DNA from: Bacillota bacterium
Lineage (GTDB): Bacteria > Bacillota > Clostridia > Christensenellales > Aristaeellaceae
NCBI GenBank assembly: GCA_023416585.1
Contig: JAEZHM010000125.1
Location: 1-33,076 of the forward strand
DNA: 33,076 nucleotides
Reading direction: 5' to 3'
Made by a program: the position numbers and the translations under genes. The notes under the pieces are model-generated. The model did not search any database. It was not told the origin of the DNA and saw only the letters and a program-made list of their open reading frames with translations. Position 1 is the first letter of the stretch; each line of letters opens with the position of its first letter. Below are positions 1-7,483 of the stretch, one piece after another.

Positions 1-2
1 TC

Positions 3-137
3 AGAATCGTCAATCATTTCCTCACTGTTCCTCAAGGCATCACATTAACCAATAATGGAATCCTTATATTGCCTGAGCTAAAAGTGGAAGGTAAGTATGA
101 AGGCAGCGGTATTCTTGATGAGCAGGTTAAAAAATAG
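3..137 (+). CDS. C-terminal end of an unidentified protein (cut by window edge)
   Basis: An open frame enters from the left edge and closes with TAG at 135-137, giving about 44 residues that include the stretch PQGITLTNNGILILPELKVE. The other two plus frames close within the first 55 bases. I do not recognise the protein; the repeated short hydrophobic segments would suit a beta-rich domain. It is followed by recombinase debris and REP-like sequence, so it may be a broken end rather than an intact gene. Confidence 0.35.
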   Translation, partial: RIVNHFLTVPQGITLTNNGILILPELKVEGKYEGSGILDEQVKK

Positions 138-156
138 CAAGGGCACCGGGCGACCG

Positions 157-170
157 AGAACTGTCCTTTG
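157..170 (+). repeat. REP-like motif, degenerate copy
   Basis: AGAACTGTCC followed by TTTG resembles the motif seen better preserved at 534-550 and 1754-1776. Confidence 0.25.
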
Positions 171-271
171 AGCAAGCACTATCTGCTGTGCAAACACAAA
201 TAAAAAGCATCATGGCAACGATGAAGGGCTCGGATTTGGATTGCCCTGTTGCATAAATTTCATGGACACCT

Positions 272-511
272 TTGGTGTCAACGCAGGCCGCCCGATTAGG
301 GCAGTCTTTGCTATGCTTTGAGGTGCTCGATGGCATACTGCAAGCCCAGCGGCATTCCATTGATGTCTTTTTGAATTTGCGGCAGAAGAGCGATGAGGTT
401 ATTTCGGAGTTTTCGCCTGCGCTCTGGAATGCGGTGGTCGACTATGCTGCCATCAACGAGCAGGGGGGCGTGACGTTCACCTTCCGAGATCAGATGCAGA
501 TTACCGTTTAA
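272..511 (+). pseudogene. Remnant of a large serine recombinase C-terminus
   Basis: The last 50 or so residues (FSPALWNAVVDYAAINEQGG followed by VTFTFRDQ) match the usual end of the large serine recombinases of Bacillota mobile elements, where a Phe-x-x-x-Leu-Trp ... Val-Asp motif is followed by a strand of the type 'FTFKDG' close to the stop. Only this tail is readable. The catalytic N-terminal resolvase domain and the zinc-ribbon region are absent upstream, where the frame breaks into unrelated sequence. It is probably the scar of an integrated element. The assignment rests on a short motif and is moderate. Confidence 0.45.
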
Positions 512-533
512 GGGAACCGGAAAACAGTCACAT

Positions 534-550
534 AGAACTGTCCCCTGTGC
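534..550 (+). repeat. REP-like motif, copy 2
   Basis: AGAACTGTCCCCTGTGC, the same core as the hairpin at 1754-1776 (GACCGTCCCCTGTG). Motifs of this form (reverse: CACAGGGGACGGT...) are, from memory, common dispersed repeats in clostridia and often accompany Y1-type transposases; that link is inference here. Confidence 0.4.
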
Positions 551-585
551 TACATACAGCCATTTTTGATATATTGGGAATGGTA

Positions 586-1482
586 TTAAGAGGCTGGCAG
601 AATCGCCATATACTCCTCCAAACAGAGCCCCTTTTCTTTCATGAGAAGAGAATGGGGAAGGCCCACATACCGGATGTGCCAGGGCTCGGCGGCAATACCC
701 GTCAGCCGTTCCTTCTCCTCCGTGTACCGGATAATAAAGCCATAGTCCCAACAGTTTTCCCAAAGCCATGTGGATTGCGGCGTTTTGCGGAAGGATTCCC
801 CCGGCACGGTGAGGTCAAAAGCCAGCCCGGTATGGTGCTCGCTGGCGCCGGGCGTGGCCACTCGGCGCCTGGTCGCATCTTCGGCCTTTTTTTCGGATAG
901 GCCGTTGACGGTGCGGTATTTTTGATATGTTTCATCCCAAATCCTCTGCTGCGTTTGGATGGAGCGGTAGCCGTCGCTGACCTGCCAAACGGTGAGGCCG
1001 TCTGTGTGGGCCGCCGATATCATGGCAGTGAGGGCATCCGCCGCTTCCTGGCATCCCAAGATGCCGCCGCTTGCGTAGGTGATAAGCCCATCTAGACATG
1101 CGGACTCCAGCTCTACCAGATTTTCCGGCACGTATCCTTCCGGCAAGGGGTTAGCTTCATTCACCAGCAGAGGCAGGGGGACAGGCGTGGGGGAGGGCGT
1201 ATGGACGGGGGAGAAGGATGGGAGTGGCGGCGGAGATAAGGATGCCGCTGGACTCGCGCTTGCAAGCAAGGGAGCAGGCTTTTCCGGAAATGGGGAATGA
1301 AAGTACAAGAAGAAAGCAAGGTCAAGAAGGAAAATAAGTAGAAGGAGTACAACCCTTCCAGCCTTTCGCGAATGATGTTTGGGCCGGAAGCGATACATGC
1401 GTTCCTTTGGCTTTCTACGGCTGCGCCTATATGGGTGCAACGGATATGCCCAAGCCACGGATCGAGGTGCAAAACGATGCAA
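586..1482 (-). CDS. VanY-type D-alanyl-D-alanine carboxypeptidase (peptidase M15B)
   Basis: Membrane-anchored peptidoglycan carboxypeptidase that would trim the terminal D-Ala from stem peptides. A basic N-terminus is followed by one hydrophobic segment (VVLLLLIFLLDLAFFLYF), a Pro/Ser/Thr-rich linker of about 40 residues and the M15B domain. That domain shows SDGYRS, the zinc-site motif GASEHHTGLAFDL (His and Asp ligands) and the closing EPWHIRYVG with the last His ligand. The frame stays open to an ATG at 1521, but no ribosome site precedes it. The TTG at 1480-1482 has GGGAGGGG five bases upstream and is preferred; the ATG at 1396-1398, just before the membrane segment, is the alternative. 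Monocistronic, with no van regulators nearby, so a housekeeping wall role is likelier than glycopeptide resistance. Confidence 0.88.
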   Translation of the reverse strand: MHRFAPRSVAWAYPLHPYRRSRRKPKERMYRFRPKHHSRKAGRVVLLLLIFLLDLAFFLYFHSPFPEKPAPLLASASPAASLSPPPLPSFSPVHTPSPTPVPLPLLVNEANPLPEGYVPENLVELESACLDGLITYASGGILGCQEAADALTAMISAAHTDGLTVWQVSDGYRSIQTQQRIWDETYQKYRTVNGLSEKKAEDATRRRVATPGASEHHTGLAFDLTVPGESFRKTPQSTWLWENCWDYGFIIRYTEEKERLTGIAAEPWHIRYVGLPHSLLMKEKGLCLEEYMAILPAS

Positions 1483-1699
1483 CGTTTCCCCTCCCTTGCG
1501 CCTTTCAAAAAAGGACGTCATTTATATAAGGAGGGATGGAGGGTTATTCTTGCCGGTTTTTGGTGAAATGGAAGGGAATGGATAGGTTTTACAAGTTTAA
1601 ACAGGTTTTCGGGATACGGCATAGAAAAAGTGGCCGCCGTGCAGCAGCGCATGATATACGTTTGTCTTACTCTGCTTTCTTGCTCCCCTGGGCATAGAA

Positions 1700-1730
1700 A
1701 TGCACTCCCCTCTTGTCAAGGGGAGTGCAT
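1700..1730. terminator. Perfect 12-bp hairpin, possible bidirectional terminator
   Basis: ATGCACTCCCCT and AGGGGAGTGCAT pair perfectly around the loop CTTGTCA. On the minus strand the stem is followed by TTCTATG, placing it downstream of the DUF6273 gene; on the plus strand CCTATTTCC follows. The T-tracts are weak, so a terminator role is probable rather than certain. Confidence 0.5.
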
Positions 1731-1753
1731 CCTATTTCCTTCAAAGCCAGCCG

Positions 1754-1776
1754 ACACAGAGGACCGTCCCCTGTGT
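1754..1776. repeat. REP-like imperfect hairpin, copy 3
   Basis: ACACAG and CTGTGT flank the core AGGACCGTCCC, making a short imperfect hairpin. The core GTCCCCTGTG is shared with 534-550. It sits in the gene-free stretch 1522-1853, which otherwise holds only the hairpin at 1700-1730. Confidence 0.45.
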
Positions 1777-1853
1777 TCTGGTGTGGGCTATGGCGGCCAC
1801 AGGGCGTTTGTCAGATGCCTTAGGGCGGATGATGCTGATTAGCCGAATAAAAA

Positions 1854-2477
1854 CTACAGCTTCAGCCATAAAGCGGGACGAACGCCGCCTCGATTATCGC
1901 CGTTTAGGGGATGAAAACAGGAGGTGATGTTGCACCGGAAGATGTTGTTGCCCTGGATGCCTATATTGCCGTCACCGTGGATGTACACGGCTTTCAGATT
2001 ATCGCGGCCGGGCGAGCGAAGCCACCACCACCATATACAACCCTCTGATGTTGCTCTTCGTTTCATGTTGTTTTCATCTTTCCTTTGAAACCAATACCTT
2101 TGGTTTTTGCCGCGGTTATGCAGTTTTGCGCTGCTGTCGCCAAAGTATTTGCATACTGCTTCTTCAACGCTTAACAAAAAAATGTTATCCCGCGTATCTT
2201 CTCCGCCTTTTGCGCCATACCAAGGATTATCGGGATTTTTATTTGTCACCGGAATGATTCTTGATTGATCGGCTTCGTTGAATGCCTCATAAAACGCACC
2301 GTTCAGATATTTTCTAAGCGCGCAGTCGGCCCATGTCGTATGTTTATAAGCATCATGGTAAACCCGCAATTCTACTATATCTTCGGTTAGTAACAAGGCC
2401 GCATTGTTTTGTATGTCAAGCACGCGCCAGTTATAGCCGCCAAATGGCACTGTTGAGCCGATACTAAATGCTTCCAT
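1854..2477 (-). CDS. DUF6273 domain protein
   Basis: 207 residues. The C-terminal half carries the hallmarks of DUF6273: a Trp-rich WWWWLRSPG motif and the ending GGVRPALWLKL. The N-terminal half has FGGYNWRVLDIQNNAALLLT, typical of the domain in clostridial proteins. No signal peptide or membrane segment is visible. The ATG at 2475-2477 is preferred over the upstream in-frame start because AAGGAGAAGGAG lies just before it. The gene starts inside the last codons of the MerR-type regulator (14-base overlap), so the two are translationally coupled and probably form one operon. The biochemical function is unknown to me. Confidence 0.75.
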   Translation of the reverse strand: MEAFSIGSTVPFGGYNWRVLDIQNNAALLLTEDIVELRVYHDAYKHTTWADCALRKYLNGAFYEAFNEADQSRIIPVTNKNPDNPWYGAKGGEDTRDNIFLLSVEEAVCKYFGDSSAKLHNRGKNQRYWFQRKDENNMKRRATSEGCIWWWWLRSPGRDNLKAVYIHGDGNIGIQGNNIFRCNITSCFHPLNGDNRGGVRPALWLKL

Positions 2478-3468
2478 GCTCCTTCTCCTTAATTGGGAAT
2501 AATAAATCAAGCTGCAAATCCTTCATTTCCCCGTTTTGAACATAGTTATAGAAATTTAGTGTTTCTTCAAAGCCTTGTCCCGAAACTGTTTCAGGTGACG
2601 TCCAGCGGGGAGAATTCCAATCGTTATCATACTTGCCGCTTGCATTCACCCATTCGCACAACAAACGCCAATCTCCAAAATCCCACGCCCTTAGCACATG
2701 CGCGGCATACAATCCGCCGCTGAAAACTCGTTTTACAAGCGGCGCGGGTATCGTCATATCGTCGGGAACGGACACCCACACCTCATATACATGGGAAGGT
2801 TCTCCGATTTCTGCTGCCCCATTAGAGCAGTCAAAACCAAAGCTCCGGGCGTCGGGTTTGATTCCTAACAAGCCGCTCTCTTTTACAAACTGCCGAATCA
2901 TGCCCGCCGCTTTGCCTTCGCAGTCTTCTCCTGATGCGTAAGCGGCAGCCACAGTCATGGGCGGAAGGAAAACAATCCGCACATCTTTGTCCTCAAATTT
3001 GCTAAGCTTCTCGCTTGCTTGGTTAAGTTGTTCCATTGACTTTTCCTCCTTGAAATTGATTTTGGAGACAGTCAGTGCATCTACAATTTCTAACAAGCCT
3101 TCATCTTCCGGCAGTGCGAATATGGCGCTTCCAAGATTTAAATGATCGATAAAGGCTTTAATGACGCTGCGGATCGTGGAGAGCGCGGTCATTTCGTCCT
3201 CAATTTCGATAAGGCTGCGTTCAAAGGCTTCAATCGCAACACGCGCATCCGCGCTTTGCAAAATCTCGCCAATCTGTTTAAGCGGTATCCTGAGTTTGCG
3301 CAGGATAATAATCTGACGCAGACGTGTGATGGTCTCAGTATCGTATGCGCGGTATGCGGAATCTTCCTTTTTCACAGGAACAATCAACCCTATTTGCTCG
3401 TAATACCTAAGTGTACGGGTTGAGATGGAAAAGTGCTTTGATACTTGACTGATGGTTTGCAGTTCGAT
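2464..3468 (-). CDS. MerR-family regulator with GyrI-like effector domain; ATC in place of the start codon
   Basis: Reading from codon 3466-3468 gives a complete MerR winged helix (TISQVSKHFSISTRTLRYYE, then AYRAYDTETITRLRQIIILR), a coiled-coil linker and a C-terminal GyrI/effector-binding domain (FLPPMTVAAAYASG ... YEVWVSVPDD ... GLYAAHV). That is 334 codons and full length. The expected start position holds ATC, seven bases after AGGAGG; no ATG, GTG or TTG occurs in frame before codon 28, which lies inside the DNA-binding domain. The promoter upstream has the 19-bp spacer typical of MerR targets. Either ATC is a poor or mutated start, the CTG two codons on is used, or the base call is wrong. 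Likely role: ligand-responsive activator of its own operon with the DUF6273 gene. Confidence 0.75.
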   Translation of the reverse strand: MELQTISQVSKHFSISTRTLRYYEQIGLIVPVKKEDSAYRAYDTETITRLRQIIILRKLRIPLKQIGEILQSADARVAIEAFERSLIEIEDEMTALSTIRSVIKAFIDHLNLGSAIFALPEDEGLLEIVDALTVSKINFKEEKSMEQLNQASEKLSKFEDKDVRIVFLPPMTVAAAYASGEDCEGKAAGMIRQFVKESGLLGIKPDARSFGFDCSNGAAEIGEPSHVYEVWVSVPDDMTIPAPLVKRVFSGGLYAAHVLRAWDFGDWRLLCEWVNASGKYDNDWNSPRWTSPETVSGQGFEETLNFYNYVQNGEMKDLQLDLLFPIKEKEHGSI

Positions 3469-3491
3469 GACTATCCCTCCTTCCGAGTAAA

Positions 3492-3522
3492 AGTATATAG
3501 GTTAACGCGACGTCAAAGTCAA
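3492..3522 (-). promoter_or_regulatory. MerR-type promoter/operator with 19-bp spacer
   Basis: On the minus strand TTGACT (3517-3522) and TATACT (3492-3497) are separated by exactly 19 bases. The over-long spacer contains an imperfect dyad, TTGACG-TCG-CGTTAA (3502-3516). Overlong spacers with a central dyad are characteristic of promoters twisted open by MerR-family proteins, so autoregulation is very likely. Confidence 0.75.
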
Positions 3523-3628
3523 GAGAGAAACCAATTTTATATGCTTTAAAAACCGCGCGGAAAGGCGGTGTTTATGTGCACGATGAGCGCAGACGCCCTC
3601 GTTAATCATCGTGCAGTTCGGCAGCAAC

Positions 3629-3858
3629 TCATGCTTCTCGATCTGATTGAGGCGAACGGGGCTCGCGCGGTTTTCCTATGGGAGTGATGCCGAAAAAGCC
3701 TTAAACGCCCTCGTAAAGGCTTCATGGCTGTTGAAGCCAAATTCTAACGCGGCATCCAAAATGCGGAGGATTTGTCCTTCACAGTTTTTGCCACCCGCGT
3801 TGATGTGCTGGATGTGGTGGCACAAATCGTTTACATCGAGTTCTTTACATATCAAAAT
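3629..3858 (-). pseudogene. AraC-type HTH fragment with a one-base frameshift
   Basis: Minus-strand codons give KELDVNDLCHHIQHINAGGK and then ALEFGFNSHEAFTRAFKAF, the second helix-turn-helix of an AraC-family regulator (GF-x-SHEAFTRAFK is diagnostic). The frame then runs into a TAG. Adding one T to the T-run near 3688 restores FKAFFGITPIG, the expected continuation, so a single-base loss in a homopolymer broke the gene. The N-terminal two thirds are absent and replaced by a terminator and a kinase tail belonging to something else. Boundaries are approximate. Confidence 0.6.
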
Positions 3859-3860
3859 CC

Positions 3861-3887
3861 CAAGAGGGGCGGGGCTCCCCCCTCTTG
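3861..3887 (-). terminator. Terminator-like hairpin after the kinase fragment
   Basis: CAAGAGGGG (3861-3869) and CCCCTCTTG (3879-3887) form a 9-bp stem. On the minus strand it begins immediately after the TAG of the kinase tail at 3888 and is followed by GGATTTTGAT, so it was probably that gene's terminator. Confidence 0.5.
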
Positions 3888-3971
3888 CTAATTTACGTCA
3901 ATTTTCGGAATGCGGATCGTCGCGAGGGTGTACGCGCCCTCCATGCTCTCAATCTCCAGGCCATATAAACC
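3888..3971 (-). pseudogene. C-terminal tail of a YesM/LytS-type sensor histidine kinase
   Basis: The minus strand encodes LYGLEIESMEGAYTLATIRI, then PKIDVN and TAG. This is the classic end of YesM-type histidine kinases, where the ATPase domain finishes with 'YGLEIES.EG.GT.V.IRIP'. Only about 27 codons remain. At about 3968 the sequence switches to the plus-strand GH3 fragment, marking a recombination or deletion junction. YesM kinases usually pair with AraC-type response regulators in sugar-uptake loci, so the neighbouring AraC fragment may come from the same lost locus; that is inference. Confidence 0.55.
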
Positions 3972-4720
3972 TTAAGGAAGACTACGATGCCATGAAAAAG
4001 GGCATCGAAACGGGCGTGATCACGCCGGAAAGGCTGCACGACGCGCTGGTGCGAATTCTGGCCCTTAAGGCGTCCTTGGGAATGCACAAGGACAGCTCGC
4101 CCTTGACCCTTGAAAACGCTCAAAAAGCCATCGGGCTCCCCGAATACAAGGCCTGGGCGGCAGAATCTGCGGACAGGAGCGTCACCCTCGTCAAGGAAGA
4201 AAAGGGTGTTTTGCCCTTGAGTGCCGCAAAAACACCCCGCGTGCTGCTGTACCCGATCGAGGCGAGCGATGAAATGGCCTTCTTCCGCGCGCCCAGCAAG
4301 ACTGAATCGTTCAAGGCTCTGCTTGAAAAAGAGGGCTTCCAGGTGGATGTATTCCAAACCAATACCGCCGGGTTTGAAGGGCTGCAACACCCCGTTTGCG
4401 AAATGCTGGACAACTACGACCTTTTCATATACCTTTCGAACCTTGCCACCAAATCCAACCAGACCACCGTGCGTATCGAATGGGCTCAGCCCATGGGCGC
4501 CAACGTACCCCAATTGATTCAGCAAATTCCTACGATCTTCATATCCATTGCAAACCCTTACCATCTTTTGGATGTGCCCAGAGTCAAGACATTCATCAAC
4601 TGCTACGAGGCCAGCGACTCGGTAATCGCCGCGCTTACGGATAAGCTGATGGGCCGCAGTGCTTTTTGCGGCATCAGCCCTGTGGACGCCTTCTGCGGCA
4701 GGTGGGACACCCGTTTATAA
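3972..4720 (+). pseudogene. Truncated glycoside hydrolase family 3 (C-terminal half)
   Basis: About 250 residues remain. The beginning (EDYDAMKKGIETGVITPERL, then HDALVRILALKASLGMH) matches the end of a GH3 catalytic domain of the beta-N-acetylhexosaminidase/NagZ type. A Rossmann-like C-terminal domain follows (SVTLVKEEKGVLPL ... PRVLLYPIE ... PTIFISIANPYHLLDVP). The catalytic Asp/His loop and the barrel upstream are missing; the sequence before 3968 belongs to an inverted kinase fragment. The frame stays open upstream to 3647 by chance only. It ends 11 bases before the next gene, so the pair was probably once a glycoside-processing operon. An internal ATG at 3991 could still give a protein, but it would lack catalysis. 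Confidence 0.7.
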
Positions 4721-4731
4721 GGAGGAACGCT

Positions 4732-5823
4732 ATGAAAACCTATTCGGATGATTTGGTGCAGCGCCTTTCGCAAGCCCATGAAACACTTAATGTAAACGGT
4801 GTCACTGTACGCGTAAAGCCCATGCCCGACGAAAGACGCCCGGGGTATCTTGAAGCCCGGGAAATTCAGATGATGGTGGAGGCTCAGGCCGCGGGCACGG
4901 CGGGCTTTCGCCCGAACATGACCCTCAATGACATGCGCGAAATGATGGGCTTCCCAAACCGCAATCTCAACACCGTCGAAATCCACACCCGGTATGAGGA
5001 ACACCGCTTCGGCGAAAACCTTGTGAAGCTCTGGATCCATTGGCCGCGCAAGCCCGAGGGTAAAAAGAACCACCCATGCCTGATCTATCTGCATGGCGGC
5101 GGCTGGATCGGCGGCTCGGTGTTCACGGTGGAAAATCCGTGCAGGCTGATTGCTGAGCTGGCGGACGCGGTGGTGGTGAACGTAGATTACAACCTCGCGC
5201 CTGAAAGGCCGTATCCCAACGGCTTTAACGACTGCTACGCTGTGCTTTCGCACATCCATGCCCACGCGGCGGATTATGGCATCGACCGCGAGCGCATCGC
5301 CATGGCAGGGGACAGCGCCGGCGGCAACCTCACCGCCGCCTGTGCCCTTCGCGACCGGGATGAGGGCACGGGGATGCTCAAGCTGCAAATTCTGATCTAT
5401 CCCGCCGTAACCTTGGCCGAAACCACGAAGGGCTACACCTTTGACGTCAGTGCTTACGATATTGCCCCGGAGCACCGCGACCTCATTTTGCCCGCCGTAA
5501 TGGCCCTGGCAAGCGGCGGTGTATCCCCTATGACGGCCATGTATCTGGCGGGGGATGCAAAGCTAACCACCTCTCCCTATGTCAGTCCGCTTTGCGCTGA
5601 GCGCTTTGACGATCTGCCCCCCGCGCTCATCGTCACCCCGGAATTTGACGGCCTGCGCCTGCAGGGCGAAGCGTATGCCAAGGCGTTAAAGGACGCGGGC
5701 GTGGCGGTGGATCTGATCCGCTACAAGGGGCAGATGCACGCCTTCCTGGATAAGCTGGGCGTGATCCCCCAGGCGGAGGATCTGGTGATTGAAATGAGCA
5801 AGGCCATACAGGCCATGCGGTAA
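4732..5823 (+). CDS. Alpha/beta hydrolase, HSL-type esterase/lipase
   Basis: 363 residues. The start follows AAGGAGGAACGCT. The hormone-sensitive-lipase (bacterial family IV) signature is complete: HGGGW oxyanion-hole motif (about residue 121), VNVDYNLAPERPYP, the nucleophile elbow GDSAGG (about residue 198), the acid in TPEFDGLR (about residue 304) and the catalytic His in GQMHAF (about residue 335). No signal peptide is visible, so it is cytoplasmic. It would hydrolyse a carboxyl ester; lying behind a GH3 remnant it may once have deacetylated a sugar, which is inference. A strong terminator follows at 5892. Confidence 0.88.
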   Translation: MKTYSDDLVQRLSQAHETLNVNGVTVRVKPMPDERRPGYLEAREIQMMVEAQAAGTAGFRPNMTLNDMREMMGFPNRNLNTVEIHTRYEEHRFGENLVKLWIHWPRKPEGKKNHPCLIYLHGGGWIGGSVFTVENPCRLIAELADAVVVNVDYNLAPERPYPNGFNDCYAVLSHIHAHAADYGIDRERIAMAGDSAGGNLTAACALRDRDEGTGMLKLQILIYPAVTLAETTKGYTFDVSAYDIAPEHRDLILPAVMALASGGVSPMTAMYLAGDAKLTTSPYVSPLCAERFDDLPPALIVTPEFDGLRLQGEAYAKALKDAGVAVDLIRYKGQMHAFLDKLGVIPQAEDLVIEMSKAIQAMR

Positions 5824-5891
5824 CGCCCGGACCGCCGCCGGGAAGACCCTTGCCCCTATGGCGAACGGAAGCTTCAAAAGAGTCTGAATGT

Positions 5892-5928
5892 CCGCAAATC
5901 CTGTATGAAACAGGATTTGCGGGCTTTT
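5892..5928 (+). terminator. Rho-independent terminator of the esterase gene
   Basis: CCGCAAATCCTG and CAGGATTTGCGG form a perfect 12-bp stem around the loop TATGAAA, followed by GCTTTT. Confidence 0.85.
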
Positions 5929-6037
5929 AAGCATGGGGAGAACGTAAGCAAAAGAGAAAAGCGATCTCCTCAATCACAAAATGATTGGTGGGTATATGCG
6001 ATACTCAGGCTCTTATGCAATCATGCAATGATGCACC

Positions 6038-6084
6038 CACCCTTCCGAGGCACAAAGAAATCCGGCGCTATGGGCGAATTTTTT
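6038..6084. repeat. Dispersed 47-bp repeat, copy A
   Basis: Matches 7272-7318 at about 40 of 47 positions by eye, in the same orientation; the shared core is AGAAATCCGG-C/T-GCTATG. The two copies bracket the YetF-type gene and its upstream region. On the minus strand both copies read as a similar peptide (K-F-x-H-S-x-G-F-L-C-A-x-E-G-W). The remaining gap 5929-6131 shows nothing else I can interpret. Confidence 0.5.
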
Positions 6085-6131
6085 GCCCGAATCACGTAGC
6101 GGATTTGCCCTCGCGGCGATGCACGTCCCTG

Positions 6132-6836
6132 CTACACCAATGATGAAGCTGGAGTTCGGTAGCCCTTTAAATGGATCGTCAATGCGCCTGCCTGATCTAT
6201 GCAGGCAAGCAAGACTTCGGAAGGGTCCGAGACGTTTTGCTTGCGCAGCTCCTGATTAAGCCACGCTTCATCCCGCTTAAGGGTGTTCAGGTGATGGTGC
6301 AACACCTTGCCATCGAGGATTACATTCACGCACAAGCCTTTGGCATCGACCGCTAATTTCATGTCCTCGGGTGTAATGGGGCTTTTTTCAGATTTTAGCA
6401 GAATGCTTAGTCCTCCGTTTGTTTCGAGAATCGCCAGTTCCACATCCGCAAGGTTAAATACCCCCTGCTGCCTTAATTCTTCCAACAAGTCGTTGATCGT
6501 CAGTTTGGTGCTTTTAAGCCCGTGCTCAACGATATTACCCTTCTCAATGACCACTATGGGCATGCCGTCCAGTAGTTTTCTGCCGGCAAAACTCTTGGCG
6601 CTGATCCATGACAACGCCAGTGCAAGAAAAGCGAATACAAGCGCTCCAACCAAAGAGTCCAATAACTCAATAGACGGATCTATAGCACACTGAGAAGCGA
6701 TTGACCCAATAGAAATGCCAATCACATAGTCAAAGAACGTCAACTGTGCAATCTGCTTTTTCCCGAGGATCCTGGCGAGCAGGAACAGAACGCCGAAGGA
6801 GAGCAGCGAGCGAAAAATTGTCGATAGAATTGACAT
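6132..6836 (-). CDS. YetF-type DUF421 membrane protein
   Basis: 234 residues with the usual DUF421 layout. There are three N-terminal hydrophobic segments (about residues 5-22, 35-52, 58-80), including GKKQIAQLTFFDYVIGISIG, then a soluble domain starting at LLDGMPIVVIEKGNIVEHGL and containing INDLLEELRQQGVFNLADVE. These are the hallmark blocks of the YetF/YcaP family. The ribosome site is GGATGGAGGC. The molecular role of the family is not well settled; some members affect spore or envelope properties. It is alone, with a long gene-free stretch on its promoter side. Confidence 0.88.
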   Translation of the reverse strand: MSILSTIFRSLLSFGVLFLLARILGKKQIAQLTFFDYVIGISIGSIASQCAIDPSIELLDSLVGALVFAFLALALSWISAKSFAGRKLLDGMPIVVIEKGNIVEHGLKSTKLTINDLLEELRQQGVFNLADVELAILETNGGLSILLKSEKSPITPEDMKLAVDAKGLCVNVILDGKVLHHHLNTLKRDEAWLNQELRKQNVSDPSEVLLACIDQAGALTIHLKGYRTPASSLV

Positions 6837-7267
6837 TGTGAAGCCTCCATCCTTATCGTTGCGAAAAGTATGCCCTTGTATCGTTTTTTCATGATGTACA
6901 CTGCCATGTTTTCTGGAAATAATGGCAGACGAAAATCCAGGCGCAATGGCCGGGGTTTTTCTGGGTGCGGATAAAGAAAGACGGAATCATGCGCCTCATT
7001 TTCAAAGATGGGGTAGAAGGGCAAGACCCTGCGACTTTTACATGCATTTCGGTGCACCGCTGCGCCTCAAAAAAATATGGGATCAAGGCTGAATTCCATA
7101 TCAATGAGGTTCTCTTGGTCACTAATCCGACTGTTATATTTGATGAACTCAAACGAAGGAAATAGTGAGATTTTATGGCTACTCAAAAGAATGCGGCGGG
7201 CATTTTTTGAGGGAGCGTACCATGCAGTGATGCGCCTGACAAGCATATAACAAAACCGCGTAATGAG
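6837..7267. other. Gene-free stretch
   Basis: No convincing gene is visible. A 66-codon plus frame at 6965-7165 has neither a ribosome site nor a recognisable domain. The stretch carries the 5' side of the YetF-type gene and ends at dispersed repeat copy B. Confidence 0.3.
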
Positions 7268-7271
7268 TGAT

Positions 7272-7320
7272 CCACCCCTCCTGGGCACAGAGAAATCCGG
7301 TGCTATGTCCGAATTTTTCC
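7272..7320. repeat. Dispersed repeat, copy B
   Basis: Second copy of the element at 6038-6084, just upstream of the arsenic operon promoter. Confidence 0.5.
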
Positions 7321-7419
7321 GTATGGTTTCTTGTTTGCATCTCCTTGCCGCGTCTTTCTTGTGGCTTTTGAAGGCATTCGCAATCCCGCAAATTTTTTTG
7401 CTGAAAGACCGGTTTTATA

Positions 7420-7460
7420 TTGACGTTTTTCGATTTGGTGCATATAATGCTCATATCGAA
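7420..7460 (+). promoter_or_regulatory. arsR promoter: arsR promoter with probable ArsR operator
   Basis: TTGACG (7420-7425) and TATAAT (7443-7448) are spaced by exactly 17 bases. Inverted half-sites TTCGAT (7429-7434) and ATCGAA (7455-7460) flank the -10 box symmetrically. Binding there would block RNA polymerase and so fit ArsR repression released by arsenite. Confidence 0.8.
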
Positions 7461-7483
7461 GTTCTTGGATTTGAGGTGCCGTT

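Noticed and set aside
311..769. 152-codon minus-strand frame
   Set aside because: Shadow of the VanY-type gene and the recombinase remnant; no motif, no ribosome site.
3647..3971. N-terminal part of the 357-codon frame leading into the GH3 fragment
   Set aside because: The opposite strand here encodes recognisable AraC and histidine-kinase ends; the plus-strand translation is low-complexity noise.
6965..7165. 66-codon plus-strand frame
   Set aside because: No ribosome site and no recognisable domain.
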